Source: Flavobacteriales bacterium (lineage in GTDB: Bacteria; Bacteroidota; Bacteroidia; Flavobacteriales; BACL11). Taken from it: a stretch of DNA of 9,876 nucleotides. The notes below the pieces were generated by a model that ran no database searches, was not told the DNA's origin, and worked only from the letters and a program-made list of their open reading frames with translations. The stretch lies in NCBI GenBank assembly GCA_012960835.1, contig DUAL01000324.1:1-9876 (forward strand), given 5' to 3'. Positions 1 through 5,864 of this stretch are shown here, piece by piece; positions within the stretch are counted from its first letter, which is position 1, and every line of letters starts with the position of its first letter. Both the position numbers and the translations under genes were made by a program.

Positions 1-5
1 ATAAA

Positions 6-13
6 TAACTTTG
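6..13 (+). promoter_or_regulatory. Bacteroidota-type -7 promoter box (TAACTTTG), nearly leaderless
   Basis: The eight bases TAACTTTG match the Bacteroidota -7 consensus TAnnTTTG. The box ends only 5 bases before the ATG at 19, so transcription should begin at or within a base or two of the start codon, giving an essentially leaderless mRNA. The -33 element would lie outside the window and cannot be checked. The match is seen directly; promoter activity is inferred. Confidence 0.5.
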
Positions 14-18
14 CCGAC

Positions 19-1047
19 ATGAAAAAAATAGCTATTTTTCTTTTACTTATAAGCGCATTCTTTATGGCATGTGAGACCGATTTTGAAGTAAATGCTTCTT
101 GGAAGGAAGTAACTGTTGTATATGGGCTTCTGGACCAAAGTCAACCGCAACAATATATAAAGATAAATAAGGCGTATTTAGGAGAGGGGGATGCTTTGCA
201 AATGGCATCTGTTGCCGATTCAGTTAATTATAATCCTGAAGATTTAGAAGTAAAAATATTTAAAGTAAAAGATGGAGCTTTTGGCAGTATTGATACGCTT
301 GGCTTTGTAACGCTTTATGACACCATTTTAGAGAAAGATACTGGGCTTTTTTCTACTGATGAGAATATTATTTACACTACACCAAGCAATTTCTTTCTTA
401 CAAATAATGCGGATGAAAAGGATTATATTTTATCGATTTACAATAAGAAAACCAAAAGAATTGTATCGGCAAAAAGTAATTTGATTCATGAATTAAATCT
501 CGATATTCCCCCAAGCAAACCAATGGGATTTTACGGTATTATTCCAAATCCTGTAGTTTTACCATTAGATAAATCGCAAACAACAGTAAATTGGTATCAT
601 GCTAAAAACGGGAAGATATATCAAATAATTGCTAGAATTTATTACAAAGATTATTTTTACAATGATACAATTTTAAATTACATAGATTGGACGGTACACC
701 CAGATCCATATGATGGTAGTTCCGAAATGCATTATACTTTTGAGGGAGATGTTTTTGTAAACACATTAGCCACTAAGATTACAAACACCGACATCACATT
801 AATAGCAAGACGGCTTTCTCATGTTGAATTATTTTTTACTGTTGGCAGTGAAGATTTACATACTTATATGGCAGTAAATGAACCTTTTGAGGGCATAGTA
901 CAAGAACGCCCTGTTTTTACCAATATTAATAATGGAATAGGGCTTTTTTCTTGTCGATATAACAAATCGCATAGTATGTCATTTCCTTCTTCTACAAGAG
1001 AGGGGCTAGCAATCGATTTAGGTTCTTTACATTTTATTTACCCATAA
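19..1047 (+). CDS. Hypothetical lipoprotein (possibly DUF4249-like)
   Basis: This 342-residue protein has a short basic N-terminus (MKK), a hydrophobic stretch at residues 4-17 and a lipobox-like FMAC ending at Cys18. This predicts cleavage by signal peptidase II and anchoring in the outer membrane. Acidic residues follow the Cys (CETDFE); this may relate to the surface-export signals of Bacteroidota lipoproteins, but the match is weak. The rest is rich in alternating hydrophobic and polar segments, as in beta-sandwich proteins, with no catalytic motif I recognise. The early segment with VVYGLLD and the overall size recall DUF4249-type lipoproteins, but I could not confirm that family. The start is supported by the signal peptide and by the promoter box immediately upstream. 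The next gene, dnaK, has its own promoter, so this looks like the end of a transcript or a single-gene unit. Its function is unknown. Confidence 0.85.
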   Translation: MKKIAIFLLLISAFFMACETDFEVNASWKEVTVVYGLLDQSQPQQYIKINKAYLGEGDALQMASVADSVNYNPEDLEVKIFKVKDGAFGSIDTLGFVTLYDTILEKDTGLFSTDENIIYTTPSNFFLTNNADEKDYILSIYNKKTKRIVSAKSNLIHELNLDIPPSKPMGFYGIIPNPVVLPLDKSQTTVNWYHAKNGKIYQIIARIYYKDYFYNDTILNYIDWTVHPDPYDGSSEMHYTFEGDVFVNTLATKITNTDITLIARRLSHVELFFTVGSEDLHTYMAVNEPFEGIVQERPVFTNINNGIGLFSCRYNKSHSMSFPSSTREGLAIDLGSLHFIYP

Positions 1048-1048
1048 T

Positions 1049-1063
1049 CTGACTATCTGTCAG
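1049..1063 (+). promoter_or_regulatory. Interrupted palindrome CTGAC-N5-GTCAG, candidate activator site for dnaK
   Basis: CTGAC (1049-1053) and GTCAG (1059-1063) are perfect 5-base inverted repeats separated by 5 bases. A third half-site, TGTCA, lies at 1070-1074. The palindrome centre is about 66 bases upstream of the start predicted from the sigma-54 element at 1096-1110, a reasonable place for an enhancer-binding activator. It begins 2 bases after the stop of the upstream gene, so it could also act as a weak hairpin. However, the stem is only 5 bp and the T-rich run does not follow directly, so a protein-binding site is preferred. Confidence 0.4.
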
Positions 1064-1095
1064 TAAATTTGTCATTTTTTTATTTTTTATGCTTT

Positions 1096-1110
1096 TGGCA
1101 CACTAATTGC
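1096..1110 (+). promoter_or_regulatory. Sigma-54 (RpoN) type -24/-12 promoter of dnaK
   Basis: TGGCAC-N5-TTGC occurs here, matching the sigma-54 consensus TGGCAC-N5-TTGCW except for C instead of A/T at the last position. The invariant GG (1097-1098) and GC (1109-1110) are exactly 10 bases apart, as sigma-54 requires. The predicted transcription start is near 1122, giving a leader of about 45 bases before the dnaK ATG at 1167. No CIRCE-like repeat is visible in the interval. The sequence match is direct; its use by RpoN is inferred. An additional housekeeping promoter in this AT-rich gap is possible, but no clear TAnnTTTG box is seen. Confidence 0.6.
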
Positions 1111-1166
1111 CTTTTGTAAAAGTGAAAACGAACACAATTATTTATTAACTATAAAAATTTAAGAAA

Positions 1167-3071
1167 ATGAGTAAAATTATTGGAATCGATTTAGGAACAA
1201 CCAACTCTTGCGTATCTGTAATGGAAGGTAATGAGGCGGTAATAATTCCTAATAGTGAAGGGAACAGAACTACCCCTTCAGTTGTCGCCTTTATTGATGG
1301 AGGCGAAAGAAAGGTAGGTGATCCTGCCAAACGACAAGCAATTACTAACCCAGAAAAAACTATCTCTTCTATCAAAAGATTTATGGGTGAGAGCTTTACT
1401 AAACTAAAAAAGGAAATTGCGAGAGTGCCTTACAAAGTGGTAAAAGGAGATAACAATACTCCTAGAGTAGTAATTGACGACAGGAAGTATACTCCACAAG
1501 AAATTTCATCAATGATTTTACAGAAAATGAAAAAAACTGCTGAGGATTATTTGGGTACAAGCGTAACTGAAGCAGTTGTAACTGTGCCAGCCTACTTTAA
1601 TGATGCGCAAAGACAAGCAACCAAAGAAGCTGGGGAAATTGCAGGGCTTACTGTAAAAAGAATTATCAATGAGCCAACAGCAGCAGCATTAGCTTATGGG
1701 CTTGACAAATCAGACAAGGACAGAACCATTGCAGTATTTGACCTTGGTGGTGGTACTTTTGACATTTCTATTCTGGAACTTGGGGATGGAGTTTTTGAAG
1801 TAAAATCAACAAATGGGGATACACACCTTGGTGGTGATGATTTTGACCAAGTAATTATTGATTGGTTGGCAGAGGAATTCAAAAAAGATGAAAAAATAGA
1901 TTTAAGGGAGGATCCTATGGCATTACAAAGATTAAAAGAAGCTGCCGAAAAAGCAAAGATTGAGCTTTCATCTTCTTCAAAAACAGAAATCAATTTGCCT
2001 TATGTAACGGCTACTTCCTCAGGACCAAAGCACCTTGTTAGAAACCTGACAAAAGCACAATTTGAGCAATTGGCTGATAAGTTAATTCAAGACACTTTAA
2101 CACCTTGTAAAACAGCTATGAAGGATGCAGGAATGAAGCCGTCCGACATTGATGAGGTTATTTTAGTAGGAGGTTCAACCAGAATTCCAGCTATTCAAAA
2201 AATAGTAAAAGATTATTTTGGAAAAGATCCATCAAAAGGAGTAAATCCGGATGAGGTGGTTGCACTTGGTGCTGCTATTCAAGGTGGTGTTTTAACTGGT
2301 GATGTGAAAGATGTTCTTTTATTAGATGTTACACCTCTATCTCTTGGAATTGAAACAATGGGTGGGGTAATGACAAAATTGATTGAGTCTAACACTACTA
2401 TTCCAACTAAAAAATCGGAAGTTTTCTCTACTGCTGCCGATAATCAGCCAGCTGTTGATATTCATGTTTTACAAGGTGAAAGACCAATGTCTACTGATAA
2501 TAAATCAATCGGAAGATTTCAGCTCTCTGATATTCCGCCAGCACAAAGAGGAGTACCTCAAATTGAAGTAACTTTTGATATTGATGCAAACGGAATACTA
2601 AATGTATCGGCAAAGGATAAAGCAACCGGAAAAGAGCAAAACATTAAGATTGAAGCATCCTCTGGTTTATCAGATGAGGAAATCGAAAAAATGAAAAAAG
2701 AAGCAGAAGCAAATGCAGATGCTGATAGCAAAGTAAAAGAAACAGCTGATAAAATTAATGCTGCTGATGGTATGATTTTTCAAACAGAAAAACAATTGAA
2801 AGAGTTTGGTGAAAAATTATCGGATGACAAAAAGAAGCCAATTGAAGATGCTTTAGCTGAGCTTAAAAAAGCACACGAAAGCAAAGATTTGGATGCTATT
2901 GATACTGCAATGGAAACTATCAATACTGTTTGGACAGCTGCTTCAGAGGAAATGTATAAAGCTTCACAAGAAACAGAGGCAAATCCAGCTGATGGAGCAG
3001 AAGCTTCTGAAAACACTACAGATGATGTAACAGATGTAGAGTTTGAAGAAGTAAAAGATGATGAAAAATAA
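1167..3071 (+). CDS. dnaK: Chaperone protein DnaK (Hsp70)
   Basis: DnaK is the cytoplasmic ATP-dependent Hsp70 chaperone. With DnaJ and GrpE it binds exposed hydrophobic segments of unfolded proteins and refolds them. At 634 residues it has the usual full length. The nucleotide-binding domain shows the phosphate-1 loop GIDLGTTNS near residues 6-14, DLGGGTFDIS at 192-201 and VGGSTRIP at about 334-341. The interdomain linker DVLLLD is at about 382-387, followed by the beta substrate-binding domain starting TPLSLGIETMGG. A charged helical lid covers about 500-600, and the acidic tail ends near TDVEFEEVK, as in other bacterial DnaKs. All the Hsp70 signatures are intact. It stands alone: dnaJ and grpE are not adjacent. 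It is preceded by a sigma-54 type promoter with an upstream palindrome and followed by an intrinsic terminator, so it is probably monocistronic and stress-regulated. Identification is certain; the mode of regulation is inferred. Confidence 0.99.
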   Translation: MSKIIGIDLGTTNSCVSVMEGNEAVIIPNSEGNRTTPSVVAFIDGGERKVGDPAKRQAITNPEKTISSIKRFMGESFTKLKKEIARVPYKVVKGDNNTPRVVIDDRKYTPQEISSMILQKMKKTAEDYLGTSVTEAVVTVPAYFNDAQRQATKEAGEIAGLTVKRIINEPTAAALAYGLDKSDKDRTIAVFDLGGGTFDISILELGDGVFEVKSTNGDTHLGGDDFDQVIIDWLAEEFKKDEKIDLREDPMALQRLKEAAEKAKIELSSSSKTEINLPYVTATSSGPKHLVRNLTKAQFEQLADKLIQDTLTPCKTAMKDAGMKPSDIDEVILVGGSTRIPAIQKIVKDYFGKDPSKGVNPDEVVALGAAIQGGVLTGDVKDVLLLDVTPLSLGIETMGGVMTKLIESNTTIPTKKSEVFSTAADNQPAVDIHVLQGERPMSTDNKSIGRFQLSDIPPAQRGVPQIEVTFDIDANGILNVSAKDKATGKEQNIKIEASSGLSDEEIEKMKKEAEANADADSKVKETADKINAADGMIFQTEKQLKEFGEKLSDDKKKPIEDALAELKKAHESKDLDAIDTAMETINTVWTAASEEMYKASQETEANPADGAEASENTTDDVTDVEFEEVKDDEK

Positions 3072-3099
3072 CATTAGTTTCTCATAATACAATGTTTAA

Positions 3100-3129
3100 G
3101 GAACCCCGCTTTTTGTGGGGTTTCTTTTT
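3100..3129 (+). terminator. Rho-independent terminator of dnaK
   Basis: The arm GGAACCCCGC (3100-3109) pairs with GTGGGGTTTC (3115-3124) around a TTTTT loop. The stem is 10 bp with two G-T pairs, including four consecutive C-G pairs. A run of five T follows at once (3125-3129). It lies 28 bases after the dnaK stop. This is the clearest terminator in the window and separates dnaK from rocD. Confidence 0.85.
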
Positions 3130-3136
3130 ATATTTG
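3129..3136 (+). promoter_or_regulatory. Possible -7 promoter box (TATATTTG) of rocD
   Basis: TATATTTG matches TAnnTTTG and ends 18 bases before the rocD ATG, implying a leader of roughly a dozen bases. It abuts the T-tract of the dnaK terminator. A TTTG lies at 3112-3115, but its 13-base spacing is shorter than the roughly 19 bases usual for a -33 element, so only the -7 part is well supported. A separate promoter is needed here because the terminator lies between the two genes. Confidence 0.4.
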
Positions 3137-3154
3137 CTTTTTTAAAATATTTCA

Positions 3155-4366
3155 ATGAAAACAGCAGCAGAATATATAGCATTAGAAGATAAGTATGGAG
3201 CACATAATTACCACCCACTACCAGTTGTTTTGGCAAAAGGAGAAGGCGTTTTTGTTTGGGATGTTGATGGTAAAAAATATTATGATTTTCTATCGTCTTA
3301 TTCTGCCGTAAATCAGGGGCATTGTCACCCAAAAATTGTAGATGCACTTAAAAAACAAGCGGATGTTTTAACCCTTACTTCTCGTGCATTTTATAATGAT
3401 ACTTTAGGAGATTACGAAAAATACATTACCAATTATTTTGGTTATGAAAAAACACTTCCAATGAATACAGGTGCGGAGGCAGTTGAAACAGCACTTAAAC
3501 TCTGTAGAAAATGGAGCTACCAGCAGAAAGGTTTGGCACCAGATACAGCAAAAATTATTGTTTGTGATGGAAATTTCCATGGGCGTACAACTACTATTAT
3601 TTCTTTTAGTAATGATCCAGATGCAAGAGATGAATTCGGACCTTTTACTCCAGGTTTTATCAATATTCCTTATAACGATTTGGAGGCTTTAAAAGAAGCA
3701 TTAAAAGACCCAAATATTGCAGGTTTTATGGTAGAGCCAATTCAAGGAGAAGCAGGGGTTTTTGTGCCTGATGAAGGTTATTTAAAATCCGCTTATAATT
3801 TATGTAAACAAGCGAATGTATTGTTTATTGCAGATGAGGTGCAAACAGGAATTGCACGTACAGGAAAGCTTTTAGCTTGCGATTATGAGGATGTGAAAGC
3901 TGATATTTTAATTCTTGGTAAAGCAATTTCTGGAGGAGTATTTCCAGTTTCTGTAATATTGGCTGATAATCAGGTAATGATGTGTATTCGCCCAGGAGAG
4001 CATGGTTCTACTTTTGGTGGAAATCCGCTAGCAAACAAAGTAGCCATTGCAGCATTGGAGGTAGTAAAAGATGAAAAATTATCAGAAAATGCAGAGCGTT
4101 TAGGGAAAATACTAAGAAGTGAATTAGCCAATTTTGATAACGATATGATTACTTTGGTGAGAGGAAAGGGACTCCTAAATGCAATTGTTATAAAACCAAA
4201 AGACGGAAAACAAGCATGGGATGTTTGTTTGAAGTTAAGAGATAACGGTTTGTTAGCCAAACCAACTCATGGGGATATCATTCGTTTCGCACCTCCTTTG
4301 GTGATTACAGAAGAGCAATTAATGGATTGTATTTCAATAATTAAGAAAACAATTCTTTCATTTTAA
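3155..4366 (+). CDS. rocD: Ornithine aminotransferase (ornithine--oxo-acid transaminase)
   Basis: RocD is a PLP-dependent cytoplasmic enzyme that transfers the delta-amino group of L-ornithine to 2-oxoglutarate, giving glutamate 5-semialdehyde and glutamate. It links arginine/ornithine breakdown with proline and glutamate. The 403 residues are the normal length for this class-III aminotransferase. Visible landmarks are SAVNQGHCHP near the N-terminus, NTGAEAVE (104-111) for cofactor phosphate contact, FHGRT (141-145) with the aromatic residue that stacks on PLP, ADEVQTG with Asp227, LGKAISGG with the Schiff-base Lys256, and HGSTFGGNPL (283-292). All expected catalytic residues are present. The N-terminal block resembles ornithine aminotransferases more than acetylornithine or 4-aminobutyrate aminotransferases. 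It follows the dnaK terminator and precedes a small membrane protein gene by 13 bases. No other arginine-catabolism gene is nearby. Confidence 0.95.
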   Translation: MKTAAEYIALEDKYGAHNYHPLPVVLAKGEGVFVWDVDGKKYYDFLSSYSAVNQGHCHPKIVDALKKQADVLTLTSRAFYNDTLGDYEKYITNYFGYEKTLPMNTGAEAVETALKLCRKWSYQQKGLAPDTAKIIVCDGNFHGRTTTIISFSNDPDARDEFGPFTPGFINIPYNDLEALKEALKDPNIAGFMVEPIQGEAGVFVPDEGYLKSAYNLCKQANVLFIADEVQTGIARTGKLLACDYEDVKADILILGKAISGGVFPVSVILADNQVMMCIRPGEHGSTFGGNPLANKVAIAALEVVKDEKLSENAERLGKILRSELANFDNDMITLVRGKGLLNAIVIKPKDGKQAWDVCLKLRDNGLLAKPTHGDIIRFAPPLVITEEQLMDCISIIKKTILSF

Positions 4367-4379
4367 TATTCTATAAAAT

Positions 4380-4577
4380 ATGTCTGTAAAAGGTTTGTTC
4401 AAAATTAGGTTTATAAGTCATTACACTAGTATCTTTAAAAAAGATGGCTTGAAAGGTGTTTTTAAAGAAGGGGGATGGAAAGTGTTATTTTACTTTTTTA
4501 TGTTCTACCTGATAAGAGATACAATTTTGTATATTATTATTCCATATCTTATTGTAAAAGGAATAATTGTGAAATAG
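4380..4577 (+). CDS. Small hypothetical membrane protein, 65 residues
   Basis: The protein has a basic first half (about residues 1-34, many Lys, with KDGLKGVFKEGGWK) and a very hydrophobic second half (35-65). The second half is broken only by Arg46-Asp47, in the arrangement FYLIRDTILYIIIPYLI. This suggests one long or two short membrane segments with a cytoplasmic positively charged N-terminus. I do not recognise a named family and assign no function. It starts 13 bases after the rocD stop and ends 24 bases before the first rhodanese gene, all in one direction, so it is probably cotranscribed with rocD. Its composition (Lys-rich amphipathic segment, then a membrane segment) is typical of a real small protein rather than chance translation. 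Confidence 0.65.
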   Translation: MSVKGLFKIRFISHYTSIFKKDGLKGVFKEGGWKVLFYFFMFYLIRDTILYIIIPYLIVKGIIVK

Positions 4578-4601
4578 AAAAATAAATAATAACTAAAAAA
4601 A

Positions 4602-4988
4602 ATGAATAAATTATTTGCAGCAGTATCAGTAGTATTTATATTGATGTCATCATGTACTATTGGACAAACCAAAAATGACATAGAACTTGATGAATTTGAA
4701 AAGAAAATGGCTTCTGAAAAATACTTACTTGTAGATGTAAGAACAGCAGAAGAATTTGCTGAGGGACATATTAAAGGAGCCATCAATATTGATTATTTAG
4801 CAGAGAATTTTTCTATTGAAATTCAGGAATTAGAGTTAGAAAGCCCTGTATTGCTTTATTGCCGATCAGGAAACAGAAGCAGTAAAGCCATGAAAACAAT
4901 GAAAGAATTAGGCTTTAAAGAAGTATATAACTTAGAAGGTGGAATAAAAGGATGGATTTCAGAAAATAACCCAGTAATAACAGAATAA
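4602..4988 (+). CDS. Rhodanese-like domain lipoprotein
   Basis: This 128-residue protein is a single rhodanese domain behind a lipoprotein signal peptide: hydrophobic residues 4-16 and lipobox MSSC with Cys18. It should be anchored in the envelope facing the periplasm. The rhodanese signatures are LVDVRTAEEFAEGHIKGAIN in the N-terminal half and the active-site loop CRSGNRSS with catalytic Cys87, followed by the C-terminal GGIKGW motif. Rhodanese domains carry sulfur as a Cys persulfide and transfer it to acceptors such as cyanide or proteins; the physiological acceptor is unknown here. The catalytic Cys is present, so it is probably active rather than a regulatory relic. The next rhodanese gene starts 1 base after its stop, indicating translational coupling. 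The signal peptide fixes the start. Confidence 0.92.
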   Translation: MNKLFAAVSVVFILMSSCTIGQTKNDIELDEFEKKMASEKYLLVDVRTAEEFAEGHIKGAINIDYLAENFSIEIQELELESPVLLYCRSGNRSSKAMKTMKELGFKEVYNLEGGIKGWISENNPVITE

Positions 4989-4989
4989 A

Positions 4990-5271
4990 ATGAACATACA
5001 AAAATTAATAAATGACAGCAAGACAACAATAGTGGATGTAAGAACAGAAGAAGAATTTTTGGAAGGAAATGTAAATGGTTCTATCAATATTCCATTAGAT
5101 GAAGTGTCGGATAGAGTGGAAGAATTAAAGCAGATGCAACCATTGGTTTTGTGCTGTTTATCTGGAGGAAGAAGCGGCCAAGCGACTGATTATTTGCAAT
5201 CTCTTGGTTGTAAAAAAGTGTATAATGGAGGTGGATGGGAAGAAGTTATCACTCAGCAAAACAAGAATTAA
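4990..5271 (+). CDS. Rhodanese-like domain protein, cytoplasmic, 93 residues
   Basis: This compact single-domain rhodanese has no signal peptide. The N-terminal motif VDVRTEEEFLEGNVNGSINIP is followed by the active-site loop CLSGGRSG with catalytic Cys56; the preceding residue Cys55 is also a cysteine, giving a CC pair. It ends with KKVYNGGGWEEV, a variant of the usual GG-W element. At 93 residues it is near the minimum for the fold, similar in size to GlpE/PspE-type enzymes. It probably acts as a cytoplasmic sulfur carrier or thiosulfate sulfurtransferase; the acceptor is unknown. It begins 1 base after the stop of the exported rhodanese, so the pair likely makes matched periplasmic and cytoplasmic proteins from one message. 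No terminator hairpin is obvious in the 95 bases that follow. Confidence 0.92.
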   Translation: MNIQKLINDSKTTIVDVRTEEEFLEGNVNGSINIPLDEVSDRVEELKQMQPLVLCCLSGGRSGQATDYLQSLGCKKVYNGGGWEEVITQQNKN

Positions 5272-5350
5272 AGTAGTGTAAAACAGATATAATATTAGTA
5301 AGTGCATAAGATTTTGAAAACCAAATCGTTTAAATTGATATATAATGTTG

Positions 5351-5358
5351 TATTTTTG
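5351..5358 (+). promoter_or_regulatory. -7 promoter box (TATTTTTG) of the metal-handling operon
   Basis: TATTTTTG matches TAnnTTTG and ends 8 bases before the ATG at 5367, implying a leader of only a few bases. The 95-base gap is AT-rich. TTG occurs at 5335-5337, but its spacing (13 bases) is shorter than usual, so the -33 element is uncertain. A minimal ORF ATG-AAA-TGA at 5362-5370 overlaps the real start codon; this is probably chance. I see no inverted repeat clearly serving as an operator. Confidence 0.4.
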
Positions 5359-5366
5359 TAAATGAA

Positions 5367-5819
5367 ATGAAAAATACTTTTAGAAATACCTCTGTTTTGC
5401 TGATGGTAACAATGGTTATGTTCTTATCCATTGGGATGAATATTTCCAAAATGAAATGCGCAGAAGATGGGGTATTGTATTTTGGTACAGAGGTGCCTTC
5501 TTGTAGCATTGAAAGTGAGGTGCTTTGCGAAAAGAATGAAGAAAAAGTTTCATGTTGTATGATAGAGGTAGAAAAATCATGTTGCCCGGAAACAGAAGAT
5601 AATTCTTGCGCTAGTGAGACCGAAAATATTCAATTTGATTTTGAAACTACTGTTTCTATTACTGATTTTGATTTTTCACTTTTAGCACTTCCTTTATTTC
5701 ACACTGCATTTTCATCTGTTTTTTCAGCAAACGAAAAAGCAAATAATTATCTAAGTGGCATTCCGCTCCCTAAACTTAATAAACCCCTTTTAGCTAATAT
5801 ACAGTCATTTTTATTATAG
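5367..5819 (+). CDS. Cys-rich membrane protein, divergent HYC_CC_PP-like family member
   Basis: This 150-residue protein has an N-terminal hydrophobic segment (about 10-26) that can act as signal or anchor. A Cys-rich acidic region with eight cysteines follows (31, 46, 54, 63, 64, 72, 73, 81), including two CC pairs. After it come a second hydrophobic stretch (about 103-119) and a C-terminal SGIPLPKLNKPLLANIQSFLL-like tail. The architecture resembles the HYC_CC_PP family found next to TonB-dependent receptors in Bacteroidota: an early Cys after the first hydrophobic segment, a CC pair mid-protein, and a proline-containing tail ending in QSFL. The HYC motif is replaced by KMKC and the PP by PLP, so it is a divergent member and the family call is tentative. 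The cysteines suggest binding of a soft metal such as copper. It is first in the apparent operon, 45 bases before the receptor gene. Confidence 0.8.
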   Translation: MKNTFRNTSVLLMVTMVMFLSIGMNISKMKCAEDGVLYFGTEVPSCSIESEVLCEKNEEKVSCCMIEVEKSCCPETEDNSCASETENIQFDFETTVSITDFDFSLLALPLFHTAFSSVFSANEKANNYLSGIPLPKLNKPLLANIQSFLL

Positions 5820-5864
5820 GATTTTCTCGATCTAGTCAGAGTAATAATCTTAAAATCAATAAAA

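Noticed and set aside
1049..1063. CTGAC/GTCAG palindrome as transcription terminator of the upstream lipoprotein gene
   Set aside because: The stem is only 5 bp and the T-rich run starts more than 10 bases later. Its location upstream of a sigma-54 element fits a regulator site better.
1145..1375. Minus-strand open frame of 76 codons opposite the start of dnaK
   Set aside because: It lies against a certain gene, has no recognisable motif, and its composition is the mirror of the dnaK coding strand. The same applies to the other antisense frames within dnaK, rocD and the receptor gene.
5313..5337. -33 elements (TTTG/TTG) for the promoter at 5351
   Set aside because: Candidates lie 13 or 34 bases from the -7 box, neither near the usual spacing of about 19, so no -33 box is annotated.
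5820..5857. GATTTT (5820-5825) and AAAATC (5852-5857) inverted repeat before the receptor gene
   Set aside because: The arms are 6 AT-rich bases about 26 bases apart, expected by chance at this base composition; too weak for a hairpin or operator.
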